Positions 1-5,774 of a stretch of DNA of 5,923 bases are shown here, piece after piece. This DNA comes from an uncultured Clostridia bacterium (GTDB lineage: Bacteria; Bacillota; Clostridia; Christensenellales; Borkfalkiaceae), in NCBI GenBank assembly GCA_944338265.1, contig CALVLO010000091.1, positions 1-5,923 on the forward strand, read 5' to 3'. The position numbers and the translations under genes are program-made. Position 1 is the first letter of the stretch. Each line of letters opens with the position of its first letter. The notes under the pieces were generated by a model. The model made no database searches, was not told the origin of the DNA, and was given only the letters and a program-made list of their open reading frames with translations.

Positions 1-20
1 GATTTCTTAGTTCGCGACGC

Positions 21-46
21 GCGCACAGCGCACTGCGCTGGTGCGC
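21..46. repeat. Module A hairpin, left copy (diverged)
   Basis: GCGCAC at 21-26 pairs with GTGCGC at 41-46, and AGCGCA at 27-32 pairs with TGCGCT at 34-39, leaving a bulged G at 40. It sits just before the conserved CACC...GAGGGAG...AAGGGG words, the slot filled by different 11-bp stems in the copies at 5424-5448, 5565-5589 and 5784-5808. Its stem sequence is unrelated to theirs, so equivalence is by position only. Confidence 0.5.
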
Positions 47-105
47 ATAACGCGCCGCTCACCCCTCAACGAGGGAGCCAAGGGGTTGAGACTTGCCCCT
101 CATCC

Positions 106-140
106 ACCGCAAGCGGTCCCCCTTCCCCCAAGGGGGAAGG
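106..140. repeat. Module B hairpins, left copy
   Basis: After CCCCTCATCC there is a short ACCGC/GCGGT hairpin (106-110 with 113-117). This is where the right-hand copies carry a 16-bp stem. It is followed by CCTTCCCCC (121-129) pairing with GGGGGAAGG (132-140) around AA. The same hairpin occurs at 5676-5695 with GA between the arms. Confidence 0.65.
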
Positions 141-161
141 CGAAGGGGATCCCCCCTGAGT

Positions 162-196
162 CCCCCCTTAAAGCTCCTGCGGAGTGTTAAGGGGGG
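162..196. repeat. Module C hairpin, left copy
   Basis: CCCCCCTTAA (162-171) pairs with TTAAGGGGGG (187-196), a 10-bp stem. Inside it CTCC (174-177) pairs with GGAG (181-184) around TGC, extended by a G173-T185 wobble. The copy at 5508-5542 has C in place of T185, turning the wobble into a G-C pair. A third copy with a different apical loop is at 5734-5761. Confidence 0.75.
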
Positions 197-199
197 CAA

Positions 200-221
200 G
201 GGGAGGGGGATGGGGGTGGGG
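200..221 (+). other. Potential G-quadruplex (four G-tracts, 1-2 base loops)
   Basis: Four runs of 4, 5, 5 and 4 G (200-203, 205-209, 212-216, 218-221) are separated by A, AT and T. This fits the strictest intramolecular G4 pattern. It lies at the boundary between the GC-rich repeat block and the AT-rich promoter region, about 84 bases upstream of the -35 box. It could affect polymerase movement or simply be the degenerate edge of the repeat. Folding and function are inference. Confidence 0.5.
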
Positions 222-273
222 TGTGATGGGTGAAAAATATGCGCAGAATATTATAAAAAAGTGAAAGCATATG

Positions 274-292
274 AAATATCACTGTGATTTTT
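274..292. promoter_or_regulatory. Candidate operator palindrome upstream of the lipoprotein promoter
   Basis: The arms ATCAC (278-282) and GTGAT (284-288) are perfectly inverted around a central T. The symmetry extends outward through AAA and TTT with one mismatch, giving a 19-base dyad. It ends 12 bases before the -35 hexamer, a usual place for a regulator to bind. No regulator gene is in the window and the sequence fits no operator I can name confidently. Chance symmetry in AT-rich DNA is possible. Confidence 0.3.
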
Positions 293-304
293 TCCCAAAA
301 TATA

Positions 305-333
305 TTGACATTGCAAAAGATTTGGTGTAGAAT
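305..333 (+). promoter_or_regulatory. Vegetative (sigma-A/sigma-70 type) promoter for the lipoprotein gene
   Basis: A perfect -35 box TTGACA (305-310) is followed after exactly 17 bases by TAGAAT (328-333), one base from the consensus TATAAT. The upstream 230-304 is strongly AT-rich, which could act as an UP-like element. Transcription would start near 340, giving a leader of about 60 bases. Strong promoter sequence suggests constitutive or operator-controlled expression. There is no other gene upstream in the window, so this is the obvious promoter. Confidence 0.85.
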
Positions 334-381
334 TGTCATATCGGTAAATCCATTGTGGAAAACTATATTGGAAATCAAATT

Positions 382-390
382 GGGGGAGGA
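382..390 (+). promoter_or_regulatory. Ribosome-binding site that decides the start at 402
   Basis: GGGGGAGGA (382-390) contains a GGAGG core complementary to the 16S rRNA 3' end. The first in-frame ATG, at 390, overlaps the end of this motif and could not be served by it. The second ATG, at 402, has an 11-base gap, slightly long but workable, and begins the Met-Lys-Lys of a standard signal peptide. Confidence 0.8.
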
Positions 391-401
391 TGGAAGAAAC
401 C

Positions 402-470
402 ATGAAAAAGGTAAAATTCGCTCTGATTTTCGCCTTTTCTGCCGCACTGACGCTTGGCTTTGCCGCGTGT
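402..470 (+). other. Signal peptide and lipobox (signal peptidase II type)
   Basis: The N-terminus is MKKVK, then a hydrophobic stretch rich in Phe, Ala and Leu, then LGFAAC followed by SKPDD. The Cys at residue 23 (codon 468-470) would be lipidated after cleavage by Lsp. Ala at -1 and -2 fits the lipobox; Phe at -3, instead of the usual Leu/Val/Ile, is atypical but tolerated. Lipid anchoring on the outer face of the membrane agrees with the absence of a C-terminal anchor. Confidence 0.88.
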
Positions 471-3400
471 TCCAAGCCGGACGATTACGCGATCGAGCGC
501 ATCCGTTTCAGCGGCGGCAACACCGTTACGCTCACCGACGCGCAGGCGGCGGACGAAAAGAGCGGGACGAAGGCGTTTGAGGCGCAGGCGGAGCAGCTTG
601 CGCTGCGCGTGTATGCGGACGAATCGCGCTACACCGTCTCCGGGGAGGACTGCACGTTCGATACCTCCGCGGTAACGTGGGGCGAAGTCGGGACGTATAC
701 CGTGCAGATGACGCCCAAAAAGAACAATGCAAACGGGCTCTCGGCGCAAATCGTTCTGACCATCGGGCACGAGATCGGGGAGCCCGATCCCGTAACGGGC
801 ATTGCCCGCTGTGTGCACTGCGGCAAGGTGGAGTATCCGAGCAGCTTTGACCCTGCCGTCGAGGTCGATTACGGCGCCTTCCACGGCGGGTATACGGCGG
901 AGAGCACCGTCGATCCGGACGGGCTCGTCAAGCCCTTCGGCACGGTGACGGCGGCGACGGGCACCGAGGAGGTGGGGACCTACACCGTCGGCAAGCTGAG
1001 AAAGGGCATGACCATCTCCATTACGGGGACCGCGCAGTCCAACCCGAACGCGGGCGAAGATTCTTGGTACTATCCCATCCTCGGCATTGCCATCCGCGAT
1101 TTTGATCCTGCCACGGTGCAGTCGCCCTATTCAACGGAGGCGTACACGGGTGGGGCCTCCGTGCTCATCCGCAACGATGCGTGGGTGCTTTTGAACGGCA
1201 TCGGCGATCCCACCCGTCTGCTTGCGGGGTTTGCGGGCGGCACGGGCGAATCGTACAACTACGGTTCGGTGCCCGGCTCTTCTACCTCGACGGCGCCTGC
1301 GGGCTATGATCCCAACAGCATGCCCGCCTCGGCGGAGGAGTGGGCGCCTTGGTACGTCTACTCTTCGGGCACGCAGCTGTATACGCCCAACTATGCGACG
1401 GCGCAGGAGGTGACCTTCTCGTGGCAGTTCCGCGAGGATAACGTCATCGTCGTGACCAACCGCAACAACACGACTGGTACGAGCCTCGTCTCGTACATCC
1501 GCGTTCCCGATGCGCTGGGCGAGAGCACCTTCGATACCGTTTTGCACGGCGAGAACGTGAGCATGCGCTTTACCTCCGCCTCCGCACTGCAGAGCGACCT
1601 TTTGGACAACGTGACGGCGCAGCTCACGAGCACCGCGAAGCGCGCCTATGTGGAGGGCGAGACGCTGAACATGGAGGAGCTCTCCGTGCGCATCGCCTTC
1701 GAGAGCGCGCCCCATGCCTATGAGATCACCACAGACTACGCGCTGCAGGCGTATATCGGCGATGCGGCGACCGCGGAGGACGCGCAAAAGGATGAAGCCG
1801 TGGAGAGCTGGACGGATGTGACGGCGGATACGCCGCTCTCCGCAGACTGGCGCTTCTTCCGCGTGCGGACCATCGTCGGCGGCAGGGCGGCATATGCCTA
1901 TCTCAACGTCGGCTATTCCAACTTCCTGACCGACATCGCGCCCAATCAAGTGGGAGATATCGTCTCCGCCAAGATCGCGCGCGGTTCGGTGGTCTATCAG
2001 AGCCATGTGGCGAACATGCTCGCATACGGTGAGCTCGCCTGCACCGCGGGAACGGCGGGAGAGGGCGGCGCCACGGTGGTTTCCGTTGCGCCGACGGGCG
2101 TACCCGATGCGGTCCCGTCCGGCGCGCCCGCGGGCTATACGCACTTTATGGCGTTCCGCCTGTATGCGCGGGACGGCGAGACGTTCGGCACGCCTGCCGC
2201 GGCGCCTGCGGGCGTCACGCTCAGCCGCGCGAAGGACGGCTCCTATTTGGACGTGCTCGTCCTGCTCAACGCGGACATGGTGGCGGCAAACGATCTCTAC
2301 CTCCGCGGCGTGCAGACGACGCCCGTCCGCATCGATCTTGCGGGCATCACGCTGCCCGCGGCAAGTTCTTCCGTGGTGGCAAACGGCGCAGGGAAGAACG
2401 AAGTCCCCGTCAATATGGGCGGCAACGTCCGCGTGACATACACCTTTGAAGGACTCTCGCTCGAGGCGTTCAACGGCAACCGCGGCGCGGTGCAGCTCGG
2501 CACGAGCGAGATGGTGAACGTTCCCGCCTCCTCCTTTGTGTGGGAGGGCGACAACTTCACCTATGGGGCGGGGCTCGCGCTCGGCACTTCCACCGTCGGG
2601 GTGAGCGGCTCGGCTTCGGAACAGGACGGAAAGCTCGTGCTCACCGTTGTATATGACGTGCCCGCGCTGCCCCTCATCACGGACGATACGCACCCCGGCT
2701 ATGTGCCGCTCCGCATGACGTATAACGGCGTCACGCTCACCGATACCATCTATTACACGGAGCCCGTGGAAGGGGAAGGGGCGGAGGGCTTCGTCCTCAC
2801 CTTCGACGGCGTGGACGTGTGGTTCAACGTGCAGAACGCGACGGTCTACTATGCCGTCGTCGGGTACGACCGCGACAACATCGTCGACCGCACCATCAAG
2901 CTGCCCTCCTTCTATATCAACATCAACGCGGGGGAGGCGACGAGCACGACGGCATACGGCTTCCTCAACGCGCAGGCGAATGTGAAGATGCAGGACGGCG
3001 TGCTCGTGACGGAGGGGCGCGTGCCCGCGGAGGGCAATCCCTTCTCGAGCTTGCTCCGCATCTTCGGCACCGCCAACGACGGCAGGGACGCCGACCGCGG
3101 CTGGCTCGCGATGGGCTCCGTGAGCGGCGCGAGCTACGGCATTTCGCTGAATACCAACTCCACCGTGGATGGCGAAGAGCCCGAGAACGTCTCCTCGTAC
3201 CACTTCGAGATTTGCGGCGGCGAGCCCGGCGGCTACGGCGAGGCGCGCTACTACAAGGTCACCTATACCGCGCCCGTGCTCAACAGCAACTTCGAGCAGA
3301 TCAAGGCGGCTTCCCTCGTTTGGGAGGATGTGACCCAAACCGTCGCCGAAACAGCTGCGGAGGCGAAAACGGTCGCGGAATACGGCGAAAATGCGCTCGG

Positions 3401-5156
3401 CATCACCGCAAAGACGATCGCGGGCGGCGCGGGCGATACCCAATTCGGGCTTTGGTATGAGATCGGGCGCGTGCATATGCACGATTGGAAGGCGGTGGAG
3501 GGAAATCACTACCTCTACAGGTGCGAAGACTGCGGCGCGGTGCTCAACTCCACGCCCGTCAGCATCAGCGGCGACAACGGCACGACCGCGGCGAACGGGA
3601 CATACGTCTCGGAGGCGCTGCTCGGCGAGAATGTGGCGGAGACGGGCATGACGCTCTCCTTCCTGCTCAAACAGGGCTCGAGCGACTTTGACAACACGCT
3701 GCTTGCGACCAAGACGGGCAATCTTCAGATCACGCTGCCCAATTTGCAGGGCAATGTTTCGGCGGCAACGGAGCCGACGGGCATCGACGGTCACCTTTGG
3801 GATATTGTCGCGGGCAGAGACAGCGAAGCAAAGAAATCCAAGAACCTGACGGCGAACAACGACGCGACGCGCGCAGAGGGCATCGAGTGGGATACGCTCC
3901 TCAACACGCCCGATGTGTATGTGACCGTCGTCATCTCGCCCGGCACCGATGAGACGGACGGCGTTCTCTACTACGTCAACGGCGAGTTGTGGTATCACTA
4001 CGAGGCGACCAAGATCGCCGCGGGCATGACGGTCGCCAATTTCGTCGATGCCTTCCTGCAATGCGCGCAGATGGACGGCGTTTACGTCAACGGTGCGAAG
4101 CTCGCCTCGCCGCTCTTTGCGACGGATGACTTCATCCTCGAGAGCAGGGCGCTCACCGAGGGCAGCGCGTTTGAATGGGAAGAGGGCGAGACGGTGCCCG
4201 CCGACGAGGTAAGCGCCCGTTACAGCGCCTACCGTTTGGAGAGCAGGTACTATCCCGATCAACATGTTTATAATACTGAGGTCGGTTCGGATGGCTACGG
4301 CAAGTGCACGCATGCGGGCTGCGGCGCCATCGATCCTCATCATACCCATCAGTATGTGGAGGCGGCGACGAGCACCGACTACGACCACTGCACCATTTGC
4401 GGGCAGCTGCATCCCGACCATGGCAATACGGAGTACGGCGGCAAGCCGCACGTCTACGATGGGACGCACCACTGCTACGGCTGCGGGCAGCTCAATCCTG
4501 CGCATACCGTGCACGAGTACGTCAAGGGCGTGTGCGCCTGCGGCGAGATCTGCAAGCACAATTTTGCGGACGGCGTTTGTACGGTTTGCGGGGCGGAGAT
4601 CGAAAATGTGCCGGTGGAGAACGCGGTCTTCGAAAATCCTACCGTTTGGCAGTGGGATTATGACCTTCCCGTTACGGTCGATAAGAACGAACGTTCGGTC
4701 GTTATTGTTGAGGGTTTGATGGATTCGCCTGTGGCGGAGACATACCATACCGTGGTTTGGGAGATCAAAAATAATATTACAGGTTGCATGGATGGGCGTG
4801 CATGGAGCTTTAACAATGGCGCTACAAACTTCATCAAAGTTTCTGATGGCGATACAAGCATTACTTCGGCGGAAGGCGAAGTGCTTGGGTATTCGGATAC
4901 GCTCTATCGTGCCATTGTTGCAAAGTCGAAATGGACGCTTGAGTTTAATTGGGCAAATTCCCGCATGCTGACTGTTACACTGAATATGACGGCGACGGCG
5001 GGGGTATACAAGGGTTATACTTTCACGGTTGTGTATAGCTTCCCTGTTAATAGTGCTTCGAGCTTGAGTTCGCTTGAGATCCGCTTCTGTGCCGAGGCGG
5101 TCAATTCCTATTCGATCACGGGGTATAGCTACTATACCTTTCCGTCCGAGGATTGA
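402..5156 (+). CDS. Large multi-domain surface lipoprotein with Ig-like domain and CxxCG knuckles
   Basis: The product is a 1,584-residue secreted lipoprotein of unknown specific function. Residues 1-22 are a lipoprotein signal peptide (MKKVK, hydrophobic core, then FAAC with the acylated Cys at 23); Phe at -3 is unusual. Approximate layout: Ig-like domain 28-121, ending in a GTYTV strand; Cys knuckle 137-140; beta-sandwich block 149-404; Ig-like or related beta block 407-505; further beta-rich blocks 506-652, 653-792 and 793-1028; knuckle 1041-1044; ConA/LamG-like block about 1050-1280 with a TVVISPG...VLYYVNGELW strand pair; five knuckles 1302-1396; C-terminal beta domain 1401-1584. There is no membrane helix, LPXTG or catalytic motif that I recognise. 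Family knowledge suggests a lipid-anchored surface binding or adhesion protein; that role is inference. It has its own promoter and terminator. Codons 1386-1584 are markedly less GC-rich than the rest. The alternative start at 390 adds MEET and is disfavoured by the ribosome-binding site. Confidence 0.95.
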   Translation: MKKVKFALIFAFSAALTLGFAACSKPDDYAIERIRFSGGNTVTLTDAQAADEKSGTKAFEAQAEQLALRVYADESRYTVSGEDCTFDTSAVTWGEVGTYTVQMTPKKNNANGLSAQIVLTIGHEIGEPDPVTGIARCVHCGKVEYPSSFDPAVEVDYGAFHGGYTAESTVDPDGLVKPFGTVTAATGTEEVGTYTVGKLRKGMTISITGTAQSNPNAGEDSWYYPILGIAIRDFDPATVQSPYSTEAYTGGASVLIRNDAWVLLNGIGDPTRLLAGFAGGTGESYNYGSVPGSSTSTAPAGYDPNSMPASAEEWAPWYVYSSGTQLYTPNYATAQEVTFSWQFREDNVIVVTNRNNTTGTSLVSYIRVPDALGESTFDTVLHGENVSMRFTSASALQSDLLDNVTAQLTSTAKRAYVEGETLNMEELSVRIAFESAPHAYEITTDYALQAYIGDAATAEDAQKDEAVESWTDVTADTPLSADWRFFRVRTIVGGRAAYAYLNVGYSNFLTDIAPNQVGDIVSAKIARGSVVYQSHVANMLAYGELACTAGTAGEGGATVVSVAPTGVPDAVPSGAPAGYTHFMAFRLYARDGETFGTPAAAPAGVTLSRAKDGSYLDVLVLLNADMVAANDLYLRGVQTTPVRIDLAGITLPAASSSVVANGAGKNEVPVNMGGNVRVTYTFEGLSLEAFNGNRGAVQLGTSEMVNVPASSFVWEGDNFTYGAGLALGTSTVGVSGSASEQDGKLVLTVVYDVPALPLITDDTHPGYVPLRMTYNGVTLTDTIYYTEPVEGEGAEGFVLTFDGVDVWFNVQNATVYYAVVGYDRDNIVDRTIKLPSFYININAGEATSTTAYGFLNAQANVKMQDGVLVTEGRVPAEGNPFSSLLRIFGTANDGRDADRGWLAMGSVSGASYGISLNTNSTVDGEEPENVSSYHFEICGGEPGGYGEARYYKVTYTAPVLNSNFEQIKAASLVWEDVTQTVAETAAEAKTVAEYGENALGITAKTIAGGAGDTQFGLWYEIGRVHMHDWKAVEGNHYLYRCEDCGAVLNSTPVSISGDNGTTAANGTYVSEALLGENVAETGMTLSFLLKQGSSDFDNTLLATKTGNLQITLPNLQGNVSAATEPTGIDGHLWDIVAGRDSEAKKSKNLTANNDATRAEGIEWDTLLNTPDVYVTVVISPGTDETDGVLYYVNGELWYHYEATKIAAGMTVANFVDAFLQCAQMDGVYVNGAKLASPLFATDDFILESRALTEGSAFEWEEGETVPADEVSARYSAYRLESRYYPDQHVYNTEVGSDGYGKCTHAGCGAIDPHHTHQYVEAATSTDYDHCTICGQLHPDHGNTEYGGKPHVYDGTHHCYGCGQLNPAHTVHEYVKGVCACGEICKHNFADGVCTVCGAEIENVPVENAVFENPTVWQWDYDLPVTVDKNERSVVIVEGLMDSPVAETYHTVVWEIKNNITGCMDGRAWSFNNGATNFIKVSDGDTSITSAEGEVLGYSDTLYRAIVAKSKWTLEFNWANSRMLTVTLNMTATAGVYKGYTFTVVYSFPVNSASSLSSLEIRFCAEAVNSYSITGYSYYTFPSED
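4263..4598 (+). other. Cluster of five Cys-pair (zinc-ribbon-like) knuckles within the lipoprotein
   Basis: Residues 1288-1399 contain five consecutive short units, each with a His-rich lead-in and a Cys pair followed by Gly: CTHAGCG (1302-1307), CTICG (1330-1333), CYGCG (1358-1361), CACG (1378-1380, shortened spacing, with another Cys at 1384) and CTVCG (1393-1396). Two related units lie alone at CVHCG (137-140) and CEDCG (1041-1044). Lead-ins such as HDW, HVY, HQY, HEY and KHNF recur. Such knuckles are common between domains of clostridial surface proteins. Metal binding is likely from the Cys/His pattern but unproven, and disulfides are an alternative for an exported protein. Confidence 0.75.
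4599..5153 (+). other. C-terminal beta domain of the lipoprotein, compositionally distinct
   Basis: Residues 1400-1584 form a beta-rich domain after the knuckle cluster. It resembles the block at 149-404 in order of motifs: AWSFNNG at 1467 against AWVLLNG at 260, and KWTLEFNW at 1510 against EVTFSWQF at 336, each followed by a hydrophobic strand and a later Ile/Met-Arg-Phe strand. Hand counts give 26, 25 and 31 G+C of 60 in 4741-4800, 4801-4860 and 4861-4920, against 47 of 60 at 2041-2100. Codons shift to GTT, ATT, AAT, ACA, GCT and GGT. A carbohydrate-binding role is plausible but is inference. Confidence 0.6.
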
Positions 5157-5178
5157 GCGGTCGCTGCGAGAAGAATAG

Positions 5179-5206
5179 AGAGAGCCTGCATTGTGGGCTC
5201 TCTTTT
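5179..5206 (+). terminator. Rho-independent terminator of the lipoprotein gene
   Basis: AGAGAGCC (5179-5186) pairs with GGCTCTCT (5196-5203) across a 9-base loop, followed by further T residues (T-run 5203-5206). It begins 23 bases after the TGA stop. The stem is 8 bp and the T-run is short, so termination may be moderate, perhaps backed up by the stronger hairpin at 5331-5377. Confidence 0.75.
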
Positions 5207-5283
5207 GCTGTATGGGCGTTTTTGGGTGTTATTTTGTGTTGTTGTGGGGGGGATATTTGTTGAGGGCGGAGGTGATATTGGGA

Positions 5284-5310
5284 GCCGCCGAGCGCGGTGC
5301 GCTCGGCGGC
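5284..5310. repeat. Perfect 12-bp GC hairpin with 3-base loop
   Basis: GCCGCCGAGCGC (5284-5295) pairs fully with GCGCTCGGCGGC (5299-5310) around GGT. A run of seven T (5319-5325) follows after 8 bases, too far for an ideal terminator. Stem and loop size are close to the 11-bp, 3-base-loop module A hairpins further right, so it may be a diverged relative of them. Confidence 0.65.
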
Positions 5311-5330
5311 AGGAGTGATTTTTTTATCTA

Positions 5331-5377
5331 TTCAAGCCCCCGCCGCTGTCGCGGCGGGGGCTTGAAGTACCTTTTTT
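5331..5377 (+). terminator. Strong 16-bp hairpin plus T-run (terminator-like, module B geometry)
   Basis: TTCAAGCCCCCGCCGC (5331-5346) pairs perfectly with 5351-5366 around TGTC, and a run of six T follows (5372-5377). This could be a backup terminator for the lipoprotein transcript. Its 16-bp stem, 4-base loop and CCGCCGC/GCGGCGG apex are the same as in the module B hairpins at 5639-5674 and 5858-5893, whose basal arms differ, so it may be a repeat unit used as a terminator. Confidence 0.6.
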
Positions 5378-5414
5378 AGTGGCGTCGTTGTGCAAAGGAG
5401 GGTGTTTATTTCAA

Positions 5415-5477
5415 ACTCCCACCGCCGTTGCCGCGTTGCGGCAACGGCACCTCCCTCTTTGAGGGAGGCAAGAGGGA
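5415..5477. repeat. Module A, right copy 1
   Basis: The leader ACTCCCACC (5415-5423) is followed by an 11-bp stem GCCGTTGCCGC (5424-5434) / GCGGCAACGGC (5438-5448) with loop GTT, then a second hairpin CCTCCCTC (5450-5457) / GAGGGAGG (5461-5468), then CAAGAGGG. The same leader, stem length, loop size and trailing GAGGGAGGCAAG recur at 5556 and 5775, but the stem bases here are different on both arms. Confidence 0.75.
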
Positions 5478-5490
5478 GGTAAGAGGGGAG

Positions 5491-5543
5491 GGGGATCCCC
5501 CCTGAGTCCCCCCTTAAAGCTCCTGTGGAGCGTTAAGGGGGGC
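5491..5543. repeat. Module C, right copy 1
   Basis: This 53-base segment matches 145-197 at 51 positions. It contains CCCCCCTTAA (5508-5517) pairing with TTAAGGGGGG (5533-5542) and an inner GCTCC (5519-5523) / GGAGC (5527-5531) stem. The two differences from the left copy fall in the loop (T5526) and at a paired position (C5531), where pairing is improved. Unlike the left copy and the 5676-5763 block, it follows module A directly without module B. Confidence 0.8.
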
Positions 5544-5555
5544 GGATTGTATCCT

Positions 5556-5674
5556 ACTCCCGCCGTCTGCGCGGCTCTGCCGCGCAGACACCTCACTCCA
5601 TGAGGGAGGCAAGGGGTGGAAGTAATTTCCCCTCATCCGGTTTCCTCCCGCCGCGGTTGCGGCGGGAGGAAATC
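5556..5674. repeat. 119-base direct repeat, copy 1 (modules A + B start)
   Basis: This segment matches 5775-5893 with 5 mismatches in 119 (G5562/A, three loop bases 5576-5578, G5640/A). It holds leader ACTCCCGCC, an 11-bp hairpin GTCTGCGCGGC (5565-5575) / 5579-5589 with loop TCT, the trailing words GAGGGAGGCAAGGGG, then TTTCCCCTCATCC and a 16-bp hairpin (5639-5654 with 5659-5674, loop GGTT). The G5640 change leaves a G-T wobble, so the stem is kept. Confidence 0.9.
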
Positions 5675-5675
5675 A

Positions 5676-5763
5676 CCTTCCCCCGAGGGGGAAGGCAAAG
5701 AGATCCCCCCTGCCGCCGCGGAGGCGTCGGCTTCCCCCCTTAAAACAAGTGTTAAGGGGGGCA
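5676..5763. repeat. Module B end and module C, right copy 2 (variant)
   Basis: CCTTCCCCC (5676-5684) / GGGGGAAGG (5687-5695) repeats the hairpin at 121-140. After GATCCCCCCTG there is an extra hairpin, GCCGCCGC (5712-5719) with GCGTCGGC (5724-5731), one mismatch. Then CCCCCCTTAA (5734-5743) pairs with TTAAGGGGGG (5752-5761) around an 8-base loop that replaces the nested stem seen in the other module C copies. Confidence 0.75.
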
Positions 5764-5774
5764 TGGAGAGAACG

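Larger units (their letters stand above)
1..197. repeat. Left copy of composite palindromic repeat (modules A-B-C)
   Basis: This gene-free stretch is a repeat block related to the array right of the gene. Positions 60-105 (CACCCCTCAACGAGGGAG, then CCAAGGGG, then CCCCTCATCC) match the layout of 5589-5638, where CACCTCACTCC, GAGGGAGG, CAAGGGG and CCCCTCATCC occur in the same order and orientation. It continues with a CCTTCCCCC/GGGGGAAGG hairpin and a CCCCCCTTAA/TTAAGGGGGG hairpin. Bases 145-197 match 5491-5543 at 51 of 53 positions. No open frame here has a ribosome-binding site or a recognisable product. Whether the block is mobile, a transcript-processing element or something else cannot be told from this window. 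Confidence 0.8.

Noticed and set aside
340..401. Riboswitch or attenuator in the leader
   Set aside because: The predicted leader is only about 60 bases, with no recognisable aptamer and no terminator hairpin before the start codon.
2819..3460. Plus-strand 213-codon open frame within the lipoprotein gene
   Set aside because: Arg-rich translation in another frame of GC-rich coding DNA, with no ribosome-binding site; a shadow of the real gene.
1131..4748. Antisense open frame of 1,205 codons
   Set aside because: It is codon-aligned with the sense gene and stays open only because TTA, CTA and TCA codons are absent there. Its translation is Arg/Ala/His/Val-rich with no domain, signal or ribosome-binding site, while the sense product has a signal peptide, Ig-like motifs and Cys knuckles.
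5191..5379. Small open frame downstream of the gene (62 codons)
   Set aside because: It starts inside the terminator loop, runs through two hairpins and has no ribosome-binding site. The hydrophobic start is by chance of T/G-rich DNA.
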